A DNA stretch of 64,000 bases from Haplomitrium mnioides. Its lineage: Eukaryota; Marchantiophyta; Haplomitriopsida; Calobryales. Shown piece by piece: positions 22,461 to 35,749 of the stretch. The DNA lies in contig JBNGIS010008043.1 of assembly GCA_049999725.1 (NCBI GenBank), forward strand, positions 1 to 64,000. The letters run 5' to 3'. A program made the position numbers and the translations under genes. The number at the start of each line of letters is the position of its first letter. The stretch's first letter is position 1. The notes below the pieces were generated by a model. It worked only from the letters and a program-made list of their open reading frames with translations. It searched no databases and was not told the DNA's origin.

Positions 22461-24750
22461 ATGGCATTGAAAAATTGTGAGGCAGCTAACAAGGAGAAGA
22501 TACATGATTTGGCCTTCAAACTCCTTATTTCTTTGAGTGCTTGAAAGTTTTTGGGCTATGAAGAAGGAAATTTGTGAAAAAACGTTTGTTTGAGGCAAAG
22601 GCTGACTAGAGAGTTGCTTTGAAGACTTGACAAGATGTTGTTGTGAGCTTTGCATTCGGATGGCTGCATTGGTGACAATTTCAAGCCTATGTTTCAGGTT
22701 GTCATTGAAGATTTGATTATGCTTCAAATGAAGATCTGGCATGCTCATAGGAAAGCCCTTCTTGAGAGCTTTCCAACGAGCCATTACACGCTTATTTTGG
22801 TTGGGAAACAAGAACGCAATAGCCATTGCAAGATGACTGTAGTTATGGGCATCCGAAGAGCAACATCAGACTGAGTGTATCCCAAAAGGAAGTTCGGATT
22901 TGGATGGAATGGAAGATCAGATTTGAAGACATCCGACTTGAAATCTAAAGAAGATGAAAGCATGGTTTCATATTCAAATTCAAGCAATCATTCATGAGCA
23001 TATTTTATCCGAAGTGTCACATCGTATTTGGAACTTCAATTCGCTTTTCGGACTAGGAAAAATGACCATTTCAGAAAGATGCATTTGAAGAGTCAATTCA
23101 AGTTCAGATGAAAAGTTCTTAGGCTTATTGGAGAGGTCTTTTCAAGGGCTTTCCAAAGAGCTATTATATGAAAAGTTTGGATTAGAAGTGAGGATACAGT
23201 TATCATCACAAGATTGTTGCCGAGATATTTGGGATGAAGACTTTGTTGACATGTCCGGTGAGAGGATTAAGATGTTCCTTTTGATGCAGGAAGCACTGCG
23301 TCGATCTGTTGAAGGGTGCAACGTTTAAGGATGATCAGCACTCTTGTTGTATAAGTCTTCTTATGACGTTAAACTGAGGGTCGTTAGTTGCTGATTTTGA
23401 AGAAGGTTGTTCTAGTTGCTGATTCTGAAGAGGCAAGTTGCCGATTCAAGTCTCAATGTAATTTTATAAAATAAAGCTCTCTTGGCTTCTTTTCAGAATT
23501 TCCAAGGTGGTATTCTGTGTTTCAATTCAGAGTAAAGAAGAGAATTGGCGTAAGCGAGAATGAGAGATCAAACCTGTTCTTGATGCAAATGAAAGAACTT
23601 AATTTGGATGAAACCTCATAATCGTTTATTTGCAAATTGTCATTTGGAGGGAAAAAGCATAATCCGCTAAGGCATTTCAGAAAGAGTTTAGAGGGGGTTG
23701 AGAGAAATAGAATCAATTACACGACCCATGAAGGGAGTCAACTGCAGTAAGGAGGTGTATTGTGAGCAGATCGTAGGGCCTACTTGATCATTGAGGCGAG
23801 TAGGAGCCTTATGGAAAAGGCAAAAGGATTAAGGGAAGAATCAGTGAGAATTAACCGTGCAGGTCGACGGATCTGTGGGGTTAAGTTCCAATCGACGGAC
23901 TGGAGATCACTGGGAATTTCCAATCTTTTGCTCAAGGTGTTAATCTTAAATCTGAAAACTACAGTGTAACCAGCTATGAAAGGAAGGAGAGAGAAAAGAA
24001 GAAGATAGGAGAGCTAGAAAAGCTTCTCATTTGTCCTTGTGATTCGCAAGGGAGACAACGGATTGCTCGGAGGATGCGCGAGCATAAATAAAGCACAAAT
24101 TTGGTGGAAGTAGAAATAAGAAGAGCGAATGCGGAAACAAGATCCGAAGCATCGGAAGGACGCATGGCGAGAGGAGAGAAATAACAGAAGTTTACGCTAG
24201 GAGAGTCCGAAGTTCGGATTCGGAAGGGGTTGAGCTTAAGCCCAAAGAGGGATTTCCGAAGTCCGAAGGAACGAGCGAAACCACGGTAAAGCTTCCAGGA
24301 GGAAAACGGCGTCAGACGGCTGAGTTCCGAAGTGTACGATTTGTCGAGAAGGGAGAAAAGTCACAAGTGACGTCAACTAAGGTGTCGTGTAGTTGTCAGG
24401 TCAACATACAGGGGACGTGCAAAGAAAGGACAGAGAAGGACGAAGTGTTCTAACTTCCGAGTTGACTACGGCGTCGAACGACTGGGTGAACAGGGTCAGA
24501 AGCAAAGCTTCGGAAGTGTCAGTTTGAACCATAAGCAGTGCTTCGGAACGGGATTTTGGGCTTAGGGTGATTCGGTTGAAAATTTTGGAATCCAATTTGG
24601 AGCTTGAGGAAGGTGATTGTAAATCCTTGATTGTTCTAGATGCTGGAAGTGAAGATTTCTCTGAGAAATAAGACTCTTTTGTCACAAAACCATTGTCCTC
24701 CCCGAGTCAAAAAGCTTGGAGAAGGGTAAATCTCAAATTGTCAGGATCAC
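22461..24750. other. Interruption inside copia G, unassigned
   Basis: About 2.3 kb between the integrase and RT parts of G with no legible copia codons. It contains repeated TCCGAAGT/TTCGGA words (22855-23050 and 24140-24560), a TATAAG near 23351 and an AATAAAG near 23472. An inserted LTR is the simplest guess, but I could not fix its ends or a target duplication. The reverse frame at 24401-24685 looks like a chance frame. Confidence 0.35.
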
Positions 24751-24989
24751 CACTATACTACAAAAATGCATGTTTGTCTTAGGATATGGTGAGACAAAGA
24801 GTCTGTCAGATTTCAATGTGTGGAAAACAATTCTTGCATGGCACTCAAAATTGTGGATAAGGATCTCACAACCCTCACGCAAGAGCTTTCAAGCCAAATT
24901 GTTGAGGATCAAAAGACATCCATAGCATAGGAACTGTGTTCCACATAACCATGTTTGGAGGTTTGTAAGATTGAAGAAGGGAGGAAAGA

Positions 24990-26303
24990 ATTAAACCACA
25001 CAATGAGTTTTCTAGATAACAAGGGGATTCACCAAAGTGGAAGGGCTTGACCACAATGAACTTTTTTCCAGATGTAACCAAAGCTTACCTTTAGATGCCT
25101 ATTGGCACTCGCAGCAAAGCATGGTTGGGAAGATGGGAAGCAGAAAAGTTGGATGTTAAGATAAAAGATCTTGGCAAAGAAATCTTCATGAAGCAACAAG
25201 AAGATGCAGCTCAAGGAGATAAAGCAGATAGATGTCAAGACAATTGATCTTGATAAATAAATCTTCATGAAGTAGCCAGAAGATGCAACTCAAGAGGATA
25301 AGATCTCTTTATGAAAGAAGAATATTTATGGATTACAGCAAGGATCCATAGCCTTCTGAAAGAAATGGGTCAAATAATTGCTGAATAAAGGCTACGACAA
25401 AGACAAATGAGTGTTTCTACATCAAATTGGGTGAGAACAAATCATTGCACTCTACGTGGATGTGCCAATTTTGAGACAATGACAAGAGAAAAGAAGTCTC
25501 TTAGTCAAGTCTTTGAGGCGATCAATTAAGAGAATCGTAGTATCTATTGGGAATACATGTGACCAAAGACATAGAGGCTAGGACAACAAGCATGAACCAT
25601 TCCCAATATGAGAAGAAGGTGATTTCCAATTTTGGCATAGAGGATTGGAAATGTGTTGAAATACCAATGGAGAAAGGCTTGAAGCTAACAAAGGAGATGA
25701 ACTCACAAAAGGGACATGAGGAAGGTACCAAAGCGCTGCAAGAAGTCTAATATACTACACGGTATGCACAAGACTAGACTTGGTTTATGTTGTTGGAATA
25801 CCATGCAAAACCATCCATAGTCCAAGTCATCCTCATTGGACAGCCATCAAAAAGAGGATTGTAACTGCAAAGTTAACATACATCAAGCATGGGGATCCAA
25901 CCTTAGTTGGATATCCAAGATAGAGATTGGGAAAAAGACCTAGGCGGTAAATCATCCACATCTGCATACATTTTTCTCTTGTGTGGAAGAGCAATGAGTT
26001 GGTCTAGATAGAATCAAACTTTGATTGAGGCTGAGTATATGGCCCCCACACATACAATCACAAAGGTCATCTAAATTAGAAGACTCTTTGCAGAGGATGG
26101 CCACAAGCAAGATGGTCCAACTACAATTCATGAGAACAACATAAGCAACATTTACCTATGCAAGATTATGGCAGAGATTGATATGGAATTCATTGGTACA
26201 TAGGACATGGCTGGAGATGCTCTCACTAAGACTTTGGCTAAGGCACATTGCTTGAAGTGCATGAACCTCTTGGAATCGTACCTTGGATAGTCTTGAATGG
26301 GAG
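24990..26303 (+). pseudogene. Copia element G, reverse transcriptase and RNase H remnant
   Basis: Ty1/copia pol in order: LLKEMGQII (about 25355-25385), an ALYVDxxxL-like remnant (about 25447-25470), YWEYM/GIHVTKDIEARTTSMNHSQYEKK (about 25540-25620, the 'YYLGIQ..QYIxxLL' block), then GDPTLVGYP, SAYIFLLCGRAMSWSR and EAEYMAPTHTITKVI (about 25880-26075, RNase H). It ends with MAGDALTKTLAKAHCLKCMNLL (26210-26275) before a purine tract and the 3' LTR. Stops and frameshifts throughout. Confidence 0.8.
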
Positions 26304-26788
26304 TGTTAGGAACCATTGCTTTAGTGAGAGGATGGATTCTGAGAAGCATCCAAGTCCAATCCTTCCCAAGGTTCAATCATTGGAAGGGAGCTCTATTGTA
26401 CATAGATTTATTGTTAACCTTAGCTAGCTAAGATAGCTAGTTGTAGTTAAATAGATTGCCATGTGTCACACCTAGGAGCTTCTTGGGAAGTTGGCTTTTT
26501 CTTAAGGATGTAGAAATCAGCATGTGCCTACATGGGCACATAAAATTTGATTAGACATCGCCGAGCATATGGCATGAGTGCATACTGACTACCGACATTT
26601 AGAGCAGATTCTCACAAGTATTTGGACTAGGTGCTTGCAATCCATGCATGTATATTTGTAGATTTGTTTAGTTTGCAGTTGTGAATGATTTGCATATATA
26701 AACAAACAAAGGATTCATTGGAGGCATTCTCATTTTCACACATATCGATGTATCCGCTATTTTTCTTGCCTAAGATTTTTTATCAACA
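26304..26788 (+). repeat. 3' LTR of copia G
   Basis: Starts TGTTAGGAACC after AATGGGAG, the expected place behind the RNase H end, and ends TTTTATCAACA. It has a TATA box at about 26694-26702 (ATATATAAAC). No second LTR is recognised in the window, so the ends rest on convention. Confidence 0.6.
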
Positions 26789-27139
26789 AAAGAAGAGCAA
26801 GTGCTCAATTCTTGCTTGCTAATCATGAAAACATAGAGAGGTGCCTTCAGTTTTGCTAATTTTGCACACGTGAGGAGACGCTCGATTCCTGCTTTTGTGT
26901 GAAACAAGAGAGACGCTTCTATTTCCTACTAACCGCGTAAGTTTGTGGAGGTATAAGGTTTTTATGAAGGACATGTGATATTTTTGGATTACCGTCATTC
27001 AATAAGGTGCATTGGGATGAAGTGTGGAGAAGTCTTAGAGGTTATTAGTTGAAACTTAGATTTGATCGGTTTTCTTCAATATGGATAGATTTGAGTAGAG
27101 AGTAAGTTGTGTTCTTACTAGAAATTGCTTAGGAATATA
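26789..27139. other. No recognisable feature
   Basis: AT-rich sequence between the copia LTR and repeat D. I see no coding or structural feature. Confidence 0.4.
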
Positions 27140-28088
27140 TTATTTTTCCTAGTTAACTCGTAAAAATTTACAGAAGTAAAAAATCTCTTGTAACTCAAAA
27201 GTTATAATCGATCAAAGTTACAAAATTGTTACGCAAGAAAATCAAAACAGAGAGTCTCTAAGGAATATTAAATACAAATATTATTCTTAAAGTAGAAATT
27301 TTATTTTACAAGCTTTAAAACAAGGTATAGTTTAAGCAAATTGAATTAGTATTAAGTGTTTTATAAAGATTCTTCTAGAATAGACTAAGAGGAGAAAAGT
27401 AAAGAAAAGTCAATTTGTTCTTTGAGAGAATCTCGAAGGATCATCTTAGAATTTTTTCGTAAGGACAAATACAAGGTACAAAAGTATTGGATCAATTGTT
27501 GAGATTCTTTGACAAGAGAAGCTTCAAATGCGAAGCTTATTCTTGAAGAAGAAAACAAAAGGTGGAGATACTTTACGAGCACTTTTAGGATTCAATAATT
27601 AGAGAGATAATCACTATGGATTCTTTACCTAGGGTAATAGAGAATTTAATTTTACTCATAGTAACTATCTGGACTAGTATACAAGGAGGAGGAAGAGAGA
27701 GCAAAGGAGCTTGAGCTTGGATTTTTTTTCACTTTAGACTTGAGACTTGGGAGTTGTGAGAGACCTTTAGAGAAGCGCTTGGAGGAGCTCTTGGAAGAGC
27801 TACTTTGAAGAATCATTAGAGGGAAAGCACTTGAGGAGTGGTCTTTTATAAAAAGAGGAGTGCGTTGAGAGTTAGGAAGGTGAAAGCAAGAGTGTTTTGT
27901 GTGAGAGCATTTAGAGTAAAGAGTGGAGAGTTTCCAACATATTTTGTATTGAGTGCTTACACTTGGTAAAATTTGTAGAAATTATTGTGTGGTGATGATT
28001 GCAGCCATACTTCAACCCACCTCTCATATTCAATGTGCACTCAACATCAAAGTCACATGAGGAGAAACCAACGAAATTTCTAGCTTCA
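27140..28088 (+). repeat. Dispersed repeat D, copy 1 (LTR-like)
   Basis: Aligns by eye, inverted, with 51601 to about 52660: for example AACTCAAAAGTTATAA, AATTGTTGAGATT, ATGGATTCTTT and CTTCAATGTGCA... blocks occur in the same order. It ends AGCTTCA, matching the TGAAGCT end of copy 2. It has no coding capacity, a TATA-like CTTTTATAAAAAGAGG near 27844-27859, and an excess of GAAGCTT/GGAGAG words, so a solo LTR is likely. Confidence 0.65.
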
Positions 28089-28472
28089 CAAACCAAAGGG
28101 AGGTTGTTTTGCTAATCGCAGAAGCGCATGAAAGCCCTAGTTTTTGCTATCGCACATACATGGGAGGCTCCCCGTTTTGCTCATCTCATATAAACATAAG
28201 GTGCCTTGTTTATTACTAATTGCAAAGCCAAAAGGAAGCGACTAGTTTTTTCCAGTCGTAGAAGCACAAAGAAGCCTCATTTATACAATTGTCAAACCAT
28301 ATATAGGCGTATTTCTTTGTTTCTCTCTCTACTTGCAACTCTGATGATATAATGCAAATGCTAAAAAATCAATTTTAGATGAAATTGAGTTATGCTTGCT
28401 CTATGGAAGTGACGAGCAAGCTTCAAAGCTATAATTTCATCTATTCTAGTAAAAAATAACATTTGTTTCATT
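28089..28472. other. No recognisable feature
   Basis: Contains three loosely similar AGCCCTAGTTTTTGCTATCGCA-like segments (28130-28270), possibly a decayed tandem repeat. No gene seen. Confidence 0.35.
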
Positions 28473-28599
28473 TCTTCAACTCTAAAAGTGCACTTAACCA
28501 CTTTACTAAAAGGAATTTAACTCTAAAGTGACCACTTACTATTTATTTCTCTCCTCTCTATTTTATTTATGAATTACACATCATTCTTGTACTAATACA
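28473..28599 (-). repeat. Fragment of an E-family LTR
   Basis: The block CTCTCCTCTCTATTTTATTTATGAATTACACATCATTCTTGTACTAATACA matches the start of E LTRs (for example 53590-53648) on the minus strand; the rest of the LTR is missing. Confidence 0.6.
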
Positions 28600-28665
28600 C
28601 TCTTCCTGTTTGTGGTTTTTGCTTAATGGCAAGATTGTATTGCAATTTTGTTTTGAGAGGAGATT

Positions 28666-28670
<5 letters not shown>

Positions 28671-28705
<35 letters not shown>

Positions 28706-28805
28706 NNNNNNNNNNNNNNNNNNNNNNNNNNNNNNNNNNNNNNNNNNNNNNNNNNNNNNNNNNNNNNNNNNNNNNNNNNNNNNNNNNNNNNNNNNNNNNN
28801 NNNNN

Positions 28806-28841
<36 letters not shown>
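28671..28841. repeat. (CT)n microsatellite with assembly gap
   Basis: CT dinucleotide runs at about 28671-28705 and 28806-28841 flank 100 unknown bases (28706-28805). Frames across it are poly-Leu/Ser or poly-Arg/Glu and not genes. Confidence 0.95.
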
Positions 28842-28844
<3 letters not shown>

Positions 28845-28929
28845 TGTTTTGAATTTTAGCAAGGCTATTTTTTGTTCATAACCAACAATTAAGTATACAA
28901 CTAACAATTAAAGTGCAAGACTTGAATGC

Positions 28930-29640
28930 AAAAGAGCTCTTCTTTTTGGTGCACCTCTTGCATATGAGCGCAAAAGTCAAGAGATTGTCATGAGGTTATT
29001 AGGTTGCACATCATAACTTCTCCTCCAATCTTTCTCTTTAACCCTTGCAAATATTTGTCAAATACCTCCGTTGAACTCATATTTTTAATTTGGACTTCCA
29101 ATCTTTGAAATTCTTCAATGTATCTTGCAACACTTTTTTGTTGCTCTACCTCCTAAAACTTAGTTCTTGTATTCAATATAGAATCTATCACTTTAAGATT
29201 TTGGAGTAAGCCTTCCTTTAAATAGCTCTGGAAATGTCTTGTTCCTCATGTATGCTCCCATCTTTGTAGCCATATGGATACATGCTCTGTTCAAAATGAC
29301 CTTGCAAACAATTCTTTCTCCAAATCCAAAGCATTTGAATGGTATGACATATGAGCTTCCATTTAATAGACCCATCCTTCTACAATACCAACCATGCGAC
29401 TTCCTTTATAGGGCTATATCTTACATAGCTTGCTCATATTTTGAAGTAACGTCTCTCGGCTTCCTTCTCCATTTTCTTATTGTAATTGCATTTTCACCAT
29501 TTCTACCATCAATATTTTTGTTGTTGTTGTTGGCTTGCTACAAGAGATGCTTGAAGCTCTTCCAACTTTGCCATCATCCAAACTCCCGTGAGACTGCTAG
29601 AGTTTGCATCTATAGTTTTTCATTATAACTTAACTACCAA
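28930..29640 (-). pseudogene. B2 gag remnant
   Basis: The minus strand matches the B1 gag: GSRMVGIVEGWVY, EAHMSYHSNALDLEKELFARSF, EHVSIWLQRWE, then YIEEFQRLEVQIKNMSS and LQGLKRKIGGEVMM (about 29010-29420). Frames shift between blocks. No zinc knuckle remains before the truncation. Confidence 0.75.
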
Positions 29641-30237
29641 TAACTTATATGAAACAAAATATGTACACATTCTAATTGTCAAGAATATGCAAAACAAATG
29701 GTTTAGTTGATGTCAATACCAAATTACAAAACCTCTCTCCAAACTAATGAACAAGAAAATCTCATTGCATTTGTTTAGGCGGTACTTGAATAGAAACATA
29801 GCACTTGAAGTTGAACTCTTCTAGAGGAGCTTGGTTCAAATCCATTTTCTATCTTTGAAAAAATGTATAAAAAACTCCAATGAAACATTATAATTTACTA
29901 CATATAAGATAACATGCTCTCTTAATTCCATCACAAAAACCATAAAGTCATTGCCAAAATTATACACTAAAATTTTATGAAGAAAATGCTTGTCAATTAA
30001 TATTAAACATACAAATATTAAAAATATTTAATACAAAAATTCTATGAGGTAAAATGCTCCTCTATTGATTGGTTGTTATAGCATCAAGTCAAACTTCTTA
30101 ACTTCATTTATACAGAATATGATATGTATTGTCTTTTATTCATGAAAACTTAAGAGTTCAACTCTCTTAGAGTTAATGCAAAGTAGAGATTCAACTACTC
30201 AAAAGAGGGGTAATCCACAATATTTAGAGAAGACCAA
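29641..30237 (-). other. B2 untranslated leader
   Basis: Colinear with the B1 leader on the minus strand, for example GGTCTTCTCTAAA...GTGGATTACCCCTCTTTTGAG beside 7083-7118, and the GGAATTAAGAGAGCATGTTATC block beside 7411-7430. Confidence 0.65.
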
Positions 30238-30249
30238 GCTATAATGCCA
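30238..30249 (-). other. B2 primer-binding site (decayed)
   Basis: Minus strand TGGCATTATAGC, a mutated TGGTATCAGAGC, one base after the LTR end. Confidence 0.75.
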
Positions 30250-30270
30250 TTGCTACACTACACACACATA

Positions 30271-30299
30271 ACAATCGCTACTTTGAACCAGAAATAAGC
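30271..30299 (+). repeat. T left terminal inverted repeat
   Basis: ACAATCGCTACTTTGAACCAG, then a weaker match to about 30299. The next bases (GCTATTCAAAATAG, 30298-30311) repeat the same theme. Confidence 0.75.
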
Positions 30300-30311
30300 T
30301 ATTCAAAATAG

Positions 30312-31935
30312 GAACTTTTTTTTGGAAAATTTGTGATTTTTGAATTCAAAAAACATTAAAAACGATGTTATTTTTTAAAAACAAAAAGTACATGAGTTTT
30401 TTGGATTTTTTTTTGGCCGTTTCAACCAGCGTAATAGAGCAAAAGTCAATTTTGTTCTGCAAAATCAGTCAATATTATTAGTTTTATGAAAATATTAGAA
30501 ATATTAAATTTGATAAAAAGCATAAAAGTTATAGTAAGTTTTCATCAAAAATTTTCATTTATCATTAATTACAATTCTAAGCCCAAAAGTTGAAATACAC
30601 GTAACAAGAAACTATTTTGAAATATGTTTGATTGCAAAAACTCTATGCGTGTAGACATGGTGCTCTTTCAAACTTTTTTGTTGGAAAAAAATTACAAAAT
30701 ATAAAGAAAAAGCCCTATGGGACTGGAAGTCAAGGGAATGAGTTTGCAATGGTAAACACAAAAACAAAGAAAATGAAACGTTGCATAGATTTAGAAGCTT
30801 TATTTTAAACATCAAGAAAGAAGGAAGCTTTCTCTTGTAGCTACAAATCCATGGAATCAAAAGTGGGTATGAGCTTTCAAAAAGGTTACATCATCTAAAA
30901 ATATTTCATAGTTCAACAAAGCATATACAAAAACGTATCATAGTTTAGAATAAAAAAGGCAATAGCTAAATAGATTGAATTAAAATTGTAAGCAAGAAAC
31001 ATCTACAAGTTTTAGACTTGATTCAACCAAACAAATGTCTCAAGATCTACAAAATAGTCTATGACTTGTGTATAAACAAAGTTGTATTTGGTAGTCTTTA
31101 TATGAAGAAGCTCAAAGATTGTACTAGAGAAGTAGAACTTGTGGAAGGCATAGACTTCCACTCCAAAGTCTATGCGTGCATAGGAATCCAAGCTCAACAT
31201 GTGAACACTCCACTCCAAAGTCTCTGTGTGCTTTAGAATCCAAGCTTAACATGTGAACACTCCACTCCAAAGTCTATGCGCGTATAGGAATCCAAACTCA
31301 CCATCTGAATACTCCACCCCAAAGTCTATGCGCGCATAGGAATTCAAACTCATCATCTAGATATTCCACAAAAACCTAGGTTTTAGGTTCCGTAGAAGAG
31401 TTTTTGTACGATGTACGTTTGCTTGCAAATCAAAGTCAATGCGTAGATAGGGTTCACACTTCTACAACCAAGAATACAGACTATAAACGTTCTATTTTTG
31501 CAACAAACTCTATGTTTGCAAAAGATTTCGATTTCTAATTCGGAATCTAAAAGTAAAAACGGGTACAAAGCTCTTCATCTAAGTCAAACAACGCTAAAGG
31601 TTTTAATTTTTATAACAAAGCCTTACAAACAAAAAAAAGTTAGTCAATTTAGGCAAATGCTTCAGCAAAATAAAAACCTTAAAAGTTGAAAACAAAATAC
31701 TTACATTTTGAAGAAGAAAATATTTCTACAAAGCAAATAAAAATATTAACTATAAAATTAAGTTTCATTTACATAGAATAACATTCAACTTGGAATGATT
31801 TACAGTCACAAGTTCAAGTTGGCAAAAAAATCCAACAAGTTGCTAAAAATAATTTTCAAGTACTTTTGAAAATGATCATCTTAAATTAAACCATTCTTGC
31901 AAATACAAAATATAGAACAAGATTCTTGAAAGACT
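30312..31935. other. T left spacer
   Basis: AT-rich DNA with no recognisable coding. A cluster of palindrome units at about 31160-31450 (GTCTATGCGCGCATAGGAATTC-like, about 55-60 bp apart) lies in it. Short frames near 31018-31236 and 31498-31689 are not convincing genes. Confidence 0.6.
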
Positions 31936-33013
31936 TTAGTCGCTCATATTGACTTCTTTAAATTCAGCTTCAGAAGATTCATCAAGGTTTTCTTGATTTG
32001 TCTCAGTGTTAATGACACTGATTGAATCTCTTTGAAACATTTCAGGATTCAGGGCTTTTTGTCTTTGGTACTCAAATAGATTTGCTTTAATGGTAGCTAG
32101 AGTGGTTTTCTTCAATTGGTTTTTTTTGGTAAGAAGAAAATCAAAAGACAGAATCGTGATTTGTGTCATATCAAGTATATCAATATGTAACTTGGATTTG
32201 CGTTTCATTTTGTTGCTACTATTTTTTTGGGGAAGTATTGACCAGAAAATGCATCTTCAGCCAAACAAGCAAACTATTGAACTCGTACTTGTTTCAGGTT
32301 TAGAAGATCTTCCTCATTAAATGACAAAACTTTGAGAACTTTGGAAACCCAAAACGGTCTGCTCTTTGGATCCAGAGAGGCAACAACACAAATAAACATT
32401 CTAGCTTTCATCTCATGTAGATTGCCAAATTTATGCCCATATCAAGTATTGTGCGAAAGAGTCCCTTCTCGCGACCTAAGTGCTTCATCATATATTGCTC
32501 AACGTGTAGAAAGTATTTGTTGTACCGAAGTATCTACTTCTGTTTGTTGAGCACAAAGTTGAGAATCTCGACAAAAATTTTGAAAATCATTACAAATGTT
32601 TGACTGTTGTGAAGGTGGAAAGGTAAATTCTGCTTCAAGTCGTCGTCTTTTGTTTTTAGGATGTAGGCCGCAATCTCTTGTTGGGTAAGAAAAAAGTCAT
32701 TCCACCATTGAATATCAGAATCTGTAAAGAACTTGTAGCAGTTCTCACTTATGTTGTCCGTTATTGAAAATACCACTTTCTTGACATCCACTTCTTTTTT
32801 TTTCCTTTTGAGATCATTTGATTTCAAAATATGCCTTGAGAGGAATCAACTTTGAACTCAAAATTTCTTTGTCCACTTCAAGTAGGCACTTGAGTTGACA
32901 AATACCATCCGCATGTAGCCAAAATTCAACTATTGAAAACTGTTTGCTCCAAATCTTTGCCTTGGAATCATTTAATTTGAACTTGAATTGATTAAAAGTA
33001 ATATCATGTATCC

Positions 33014-33113
33014 NNNNNNNNNNNNNNNNNNNNNNNNNNNNNNNNNNNNNNNNNNNNNNNNNNNNNNNNNNNNNNNNNNNNNNNNNNNNNNNNNNNNNNN
33101 NNNNNNNNNNNNN
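33014..33113. other. Assembly gap (100 unknown bases)
   Basis: A run of N immediately after the GHTH motif of the minus-strand gene. It hides the part that would carry the third acidic block of DUF7869 proteins. Confidence 1.
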
Positions 33114-35749
33114 CATGAGTATGGCCAACCATGAGAAATCCCACCTTGATTTTTCGAAAACTTTCTTGGTAGTAAGAAGACTAAGATATCCAAACAAGAT
33201 AGAATTCTTATTCTCTCATGTCATGTTGTCCAACTGAAGATACAAAATTGGAGGCAGCGGGCCTTGAAAGCCACATAATATTTTGTTTAGTATAGTAACT
33301 ATCCAACTAGAATTGCTTCTCAAGTTTCTGTACGTTGAGAAGACCCTCGAAGAAAGAGCATGATTGAATATTAAGGCACCAACAAGATGCAAACCCACCA
33401 AACAATCTTTATCAATGTTTTTTGGTGGTGATGACCAATGTGGAATAGCAGTTTTCTTCTAATCCATTCCATCAATTACAATTTTCAAGTACTTTTGACC
33501 ATCGGCATAACATTTTCTTCGATAGTTGGCAAGTTTTGATCTTTTTTTTATTTGTTGGTCACGATGAAGAAACAATTAGCAATCATATTTGACCATGCCA
33601 TCACAAAACTCGAAGAACATAAAACTAGTTTAGTAAAACATATGTCAATACTTGTAACTTCAAAACATAACCTTAGGTGTAAACAATATTCAATCATTTT
33701 AAACAAATGTTTGAATTTATTGAAATGAAACACTTTGTAAAAGATTAAAAATAAACTAAATGCAATTTGAAAAAAAGAAAATTTATTTCAAGAAGAGAAA
33801 AACAAGATTTGTAAACAAAGGTTAGAACACATCCTCTAAACGTCTAGGATGAGTGGAGACAACAACTGATCGTATGCGCGCATAGGACCAATAGAACAAC
33901 ACTAATATCATGGCTTGTTGTGAATGTTATCTTGATTGGTCTTAAAAGAATCAAGAACAACTCCTATGCGCACATAGGATTTGCAAACAACAAAAACGAT
34001 TTTTTCAAATTTTTTTTACAACAGCTCTTCATTTAAAGGAACAAAAACAAAACTTGTTACAAGGCTAAGGTCACCACAACAATTAAATTTATTTTATGGC
34101 TTTATTCGACTACAGACAAGGTTAAAATTGAAATATAAAACAACAAAGTCTATGCAAGCATAGACTCTCTTCTCACAACTCAACTTCTTATGAATTATTC
34201 GACTCTTATCTTCTTTGTTAAATAACTTAAAAAAAAAAAAATCTTGTAGCTGTAAGTTGAGAAAACATAACATCTATAGAACTAAGCTTTGAGTCTATAA
34301 TAAAAAGAATGGATTAGCTAAATGTGTCAAAAGAGAAGAAAGTTTGTTACCTTTGTTCGACTCCAAGATAGATTTTTCTCGCAAAGATTTTGTTTCTTCG
34401 CATGTTTCACAAACAACAAATCTATTGTGTTTTGGAATTTTTAAATTTGGAAAATGAGTTCTCCAATGGTTTGTAAAACCCGAGGAGCTAAGAATACAAT
34501 GGGGATTTTTCTCTTTCCAATAAGTTGTGTACTAGTCATAAACTTTCCATTTTGTAAAATTATCAAGCAAATTGTACACTTTGTGAGTGGGTATTCCCTC
34601 GCAATGTCATTAGAAATTTTTTTCCATCCACTCACGGACAAAAACTCCTTTAGGAGACAGTTCTCTTTTTCCAAATATGCCTCTAAGATCTGCATTTTTG
34701 AGATTCTGAATCTTTTGGATCTATCATTCCCTACTACTACTATTAATTTGAAGGTTCTTCTATAGACAAAGGTACCACCAGGCAGTGTAAGCCAATTTTC
34801 AACATTGGAGTTTTTTCTTGGTGTTCCCCATTACAGTGTGATATCACGATTCTTCATGCTTTATCAAAATTACGTTTCTCTCACAGTTTTAAAAAAATTT
34901 GTCTTGCACAACAACAAGCAATTATTTTGACAACAAGAAAATTTCTTCAATCTGGAAATGGGCATTGGATCAAGCTTTTTCTTTACAAAGCTCTCATCAT
35001 GATGGACTTTCCATAAAAATATTTGCGTAAGGTGTTTACTCATTTGGGTTTTGACCCAAACAAAGAGTTTTTATGTTGTCCTGGACGATTCGGTCCATAA
35101 GCGAATCCAGCAATAGGAGATAATTTATTCTGAAGATCTTAGTCGTCATTTTTAACACTGTTTGTTCCGTCGCAAAAGATTTTTGAGAGATGAGTTTCTT
35201 CTTGGGGATTGGGAGAACTGCACCATTCCGAAACTGAATCTTGATCAATATCTCCATTAGAAAGAAATTGTTTTTGTAATAAAATCGATGCCCTTGGTGA
35301 TAACTCCAAAGAAATGTTGATTGATTGAGACTCTTTGCTAGAATCATTTTCCAAACTATCGTCTGAAGACTCCTCCAAAAGAATTCGATTTGTTTCAGAT
35401 ATCCCAATCTCTTTGCGAGATGCTACTTGAAACAAAATCACTCGTTGTTTGAGTGGTGCTATCGGAGAGAGTGGCTCATGTCCAAAATTAAAGTTGTCTA
35501 CAGATTGTATGCTCTTTGTGTTATGAAGAGACACACTTTGATCATGAATATTGAGATCTCCTTCAGATGTGGACAAAGAAAGGTCTACAACTATCTGGAA
35601 TCTCTGTGTTGAACCTTTTTTTTGAGATATTTTAGAACACTCAGAAGAAAGATTCAACTTTGACCGCTTGATGGGCAACAAAGATCTTTTGCTGGATGAA
35701 GATTGTTTCTTTAGATCTCTACGAGCACTAAGTTCCCTCTTTGATCCTT

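Noticed and set aside
24401-24685. 94-codon reverse frame
   Set aside because: Ser/Leu-rich, no motif, lies in the unassigned interruption of copia G and has no partner exon.
28610-28907. Frames across the CT microsatellite
   Set aside because: They are low-complexity translations of a dinucleotide repeat and unknown bases.
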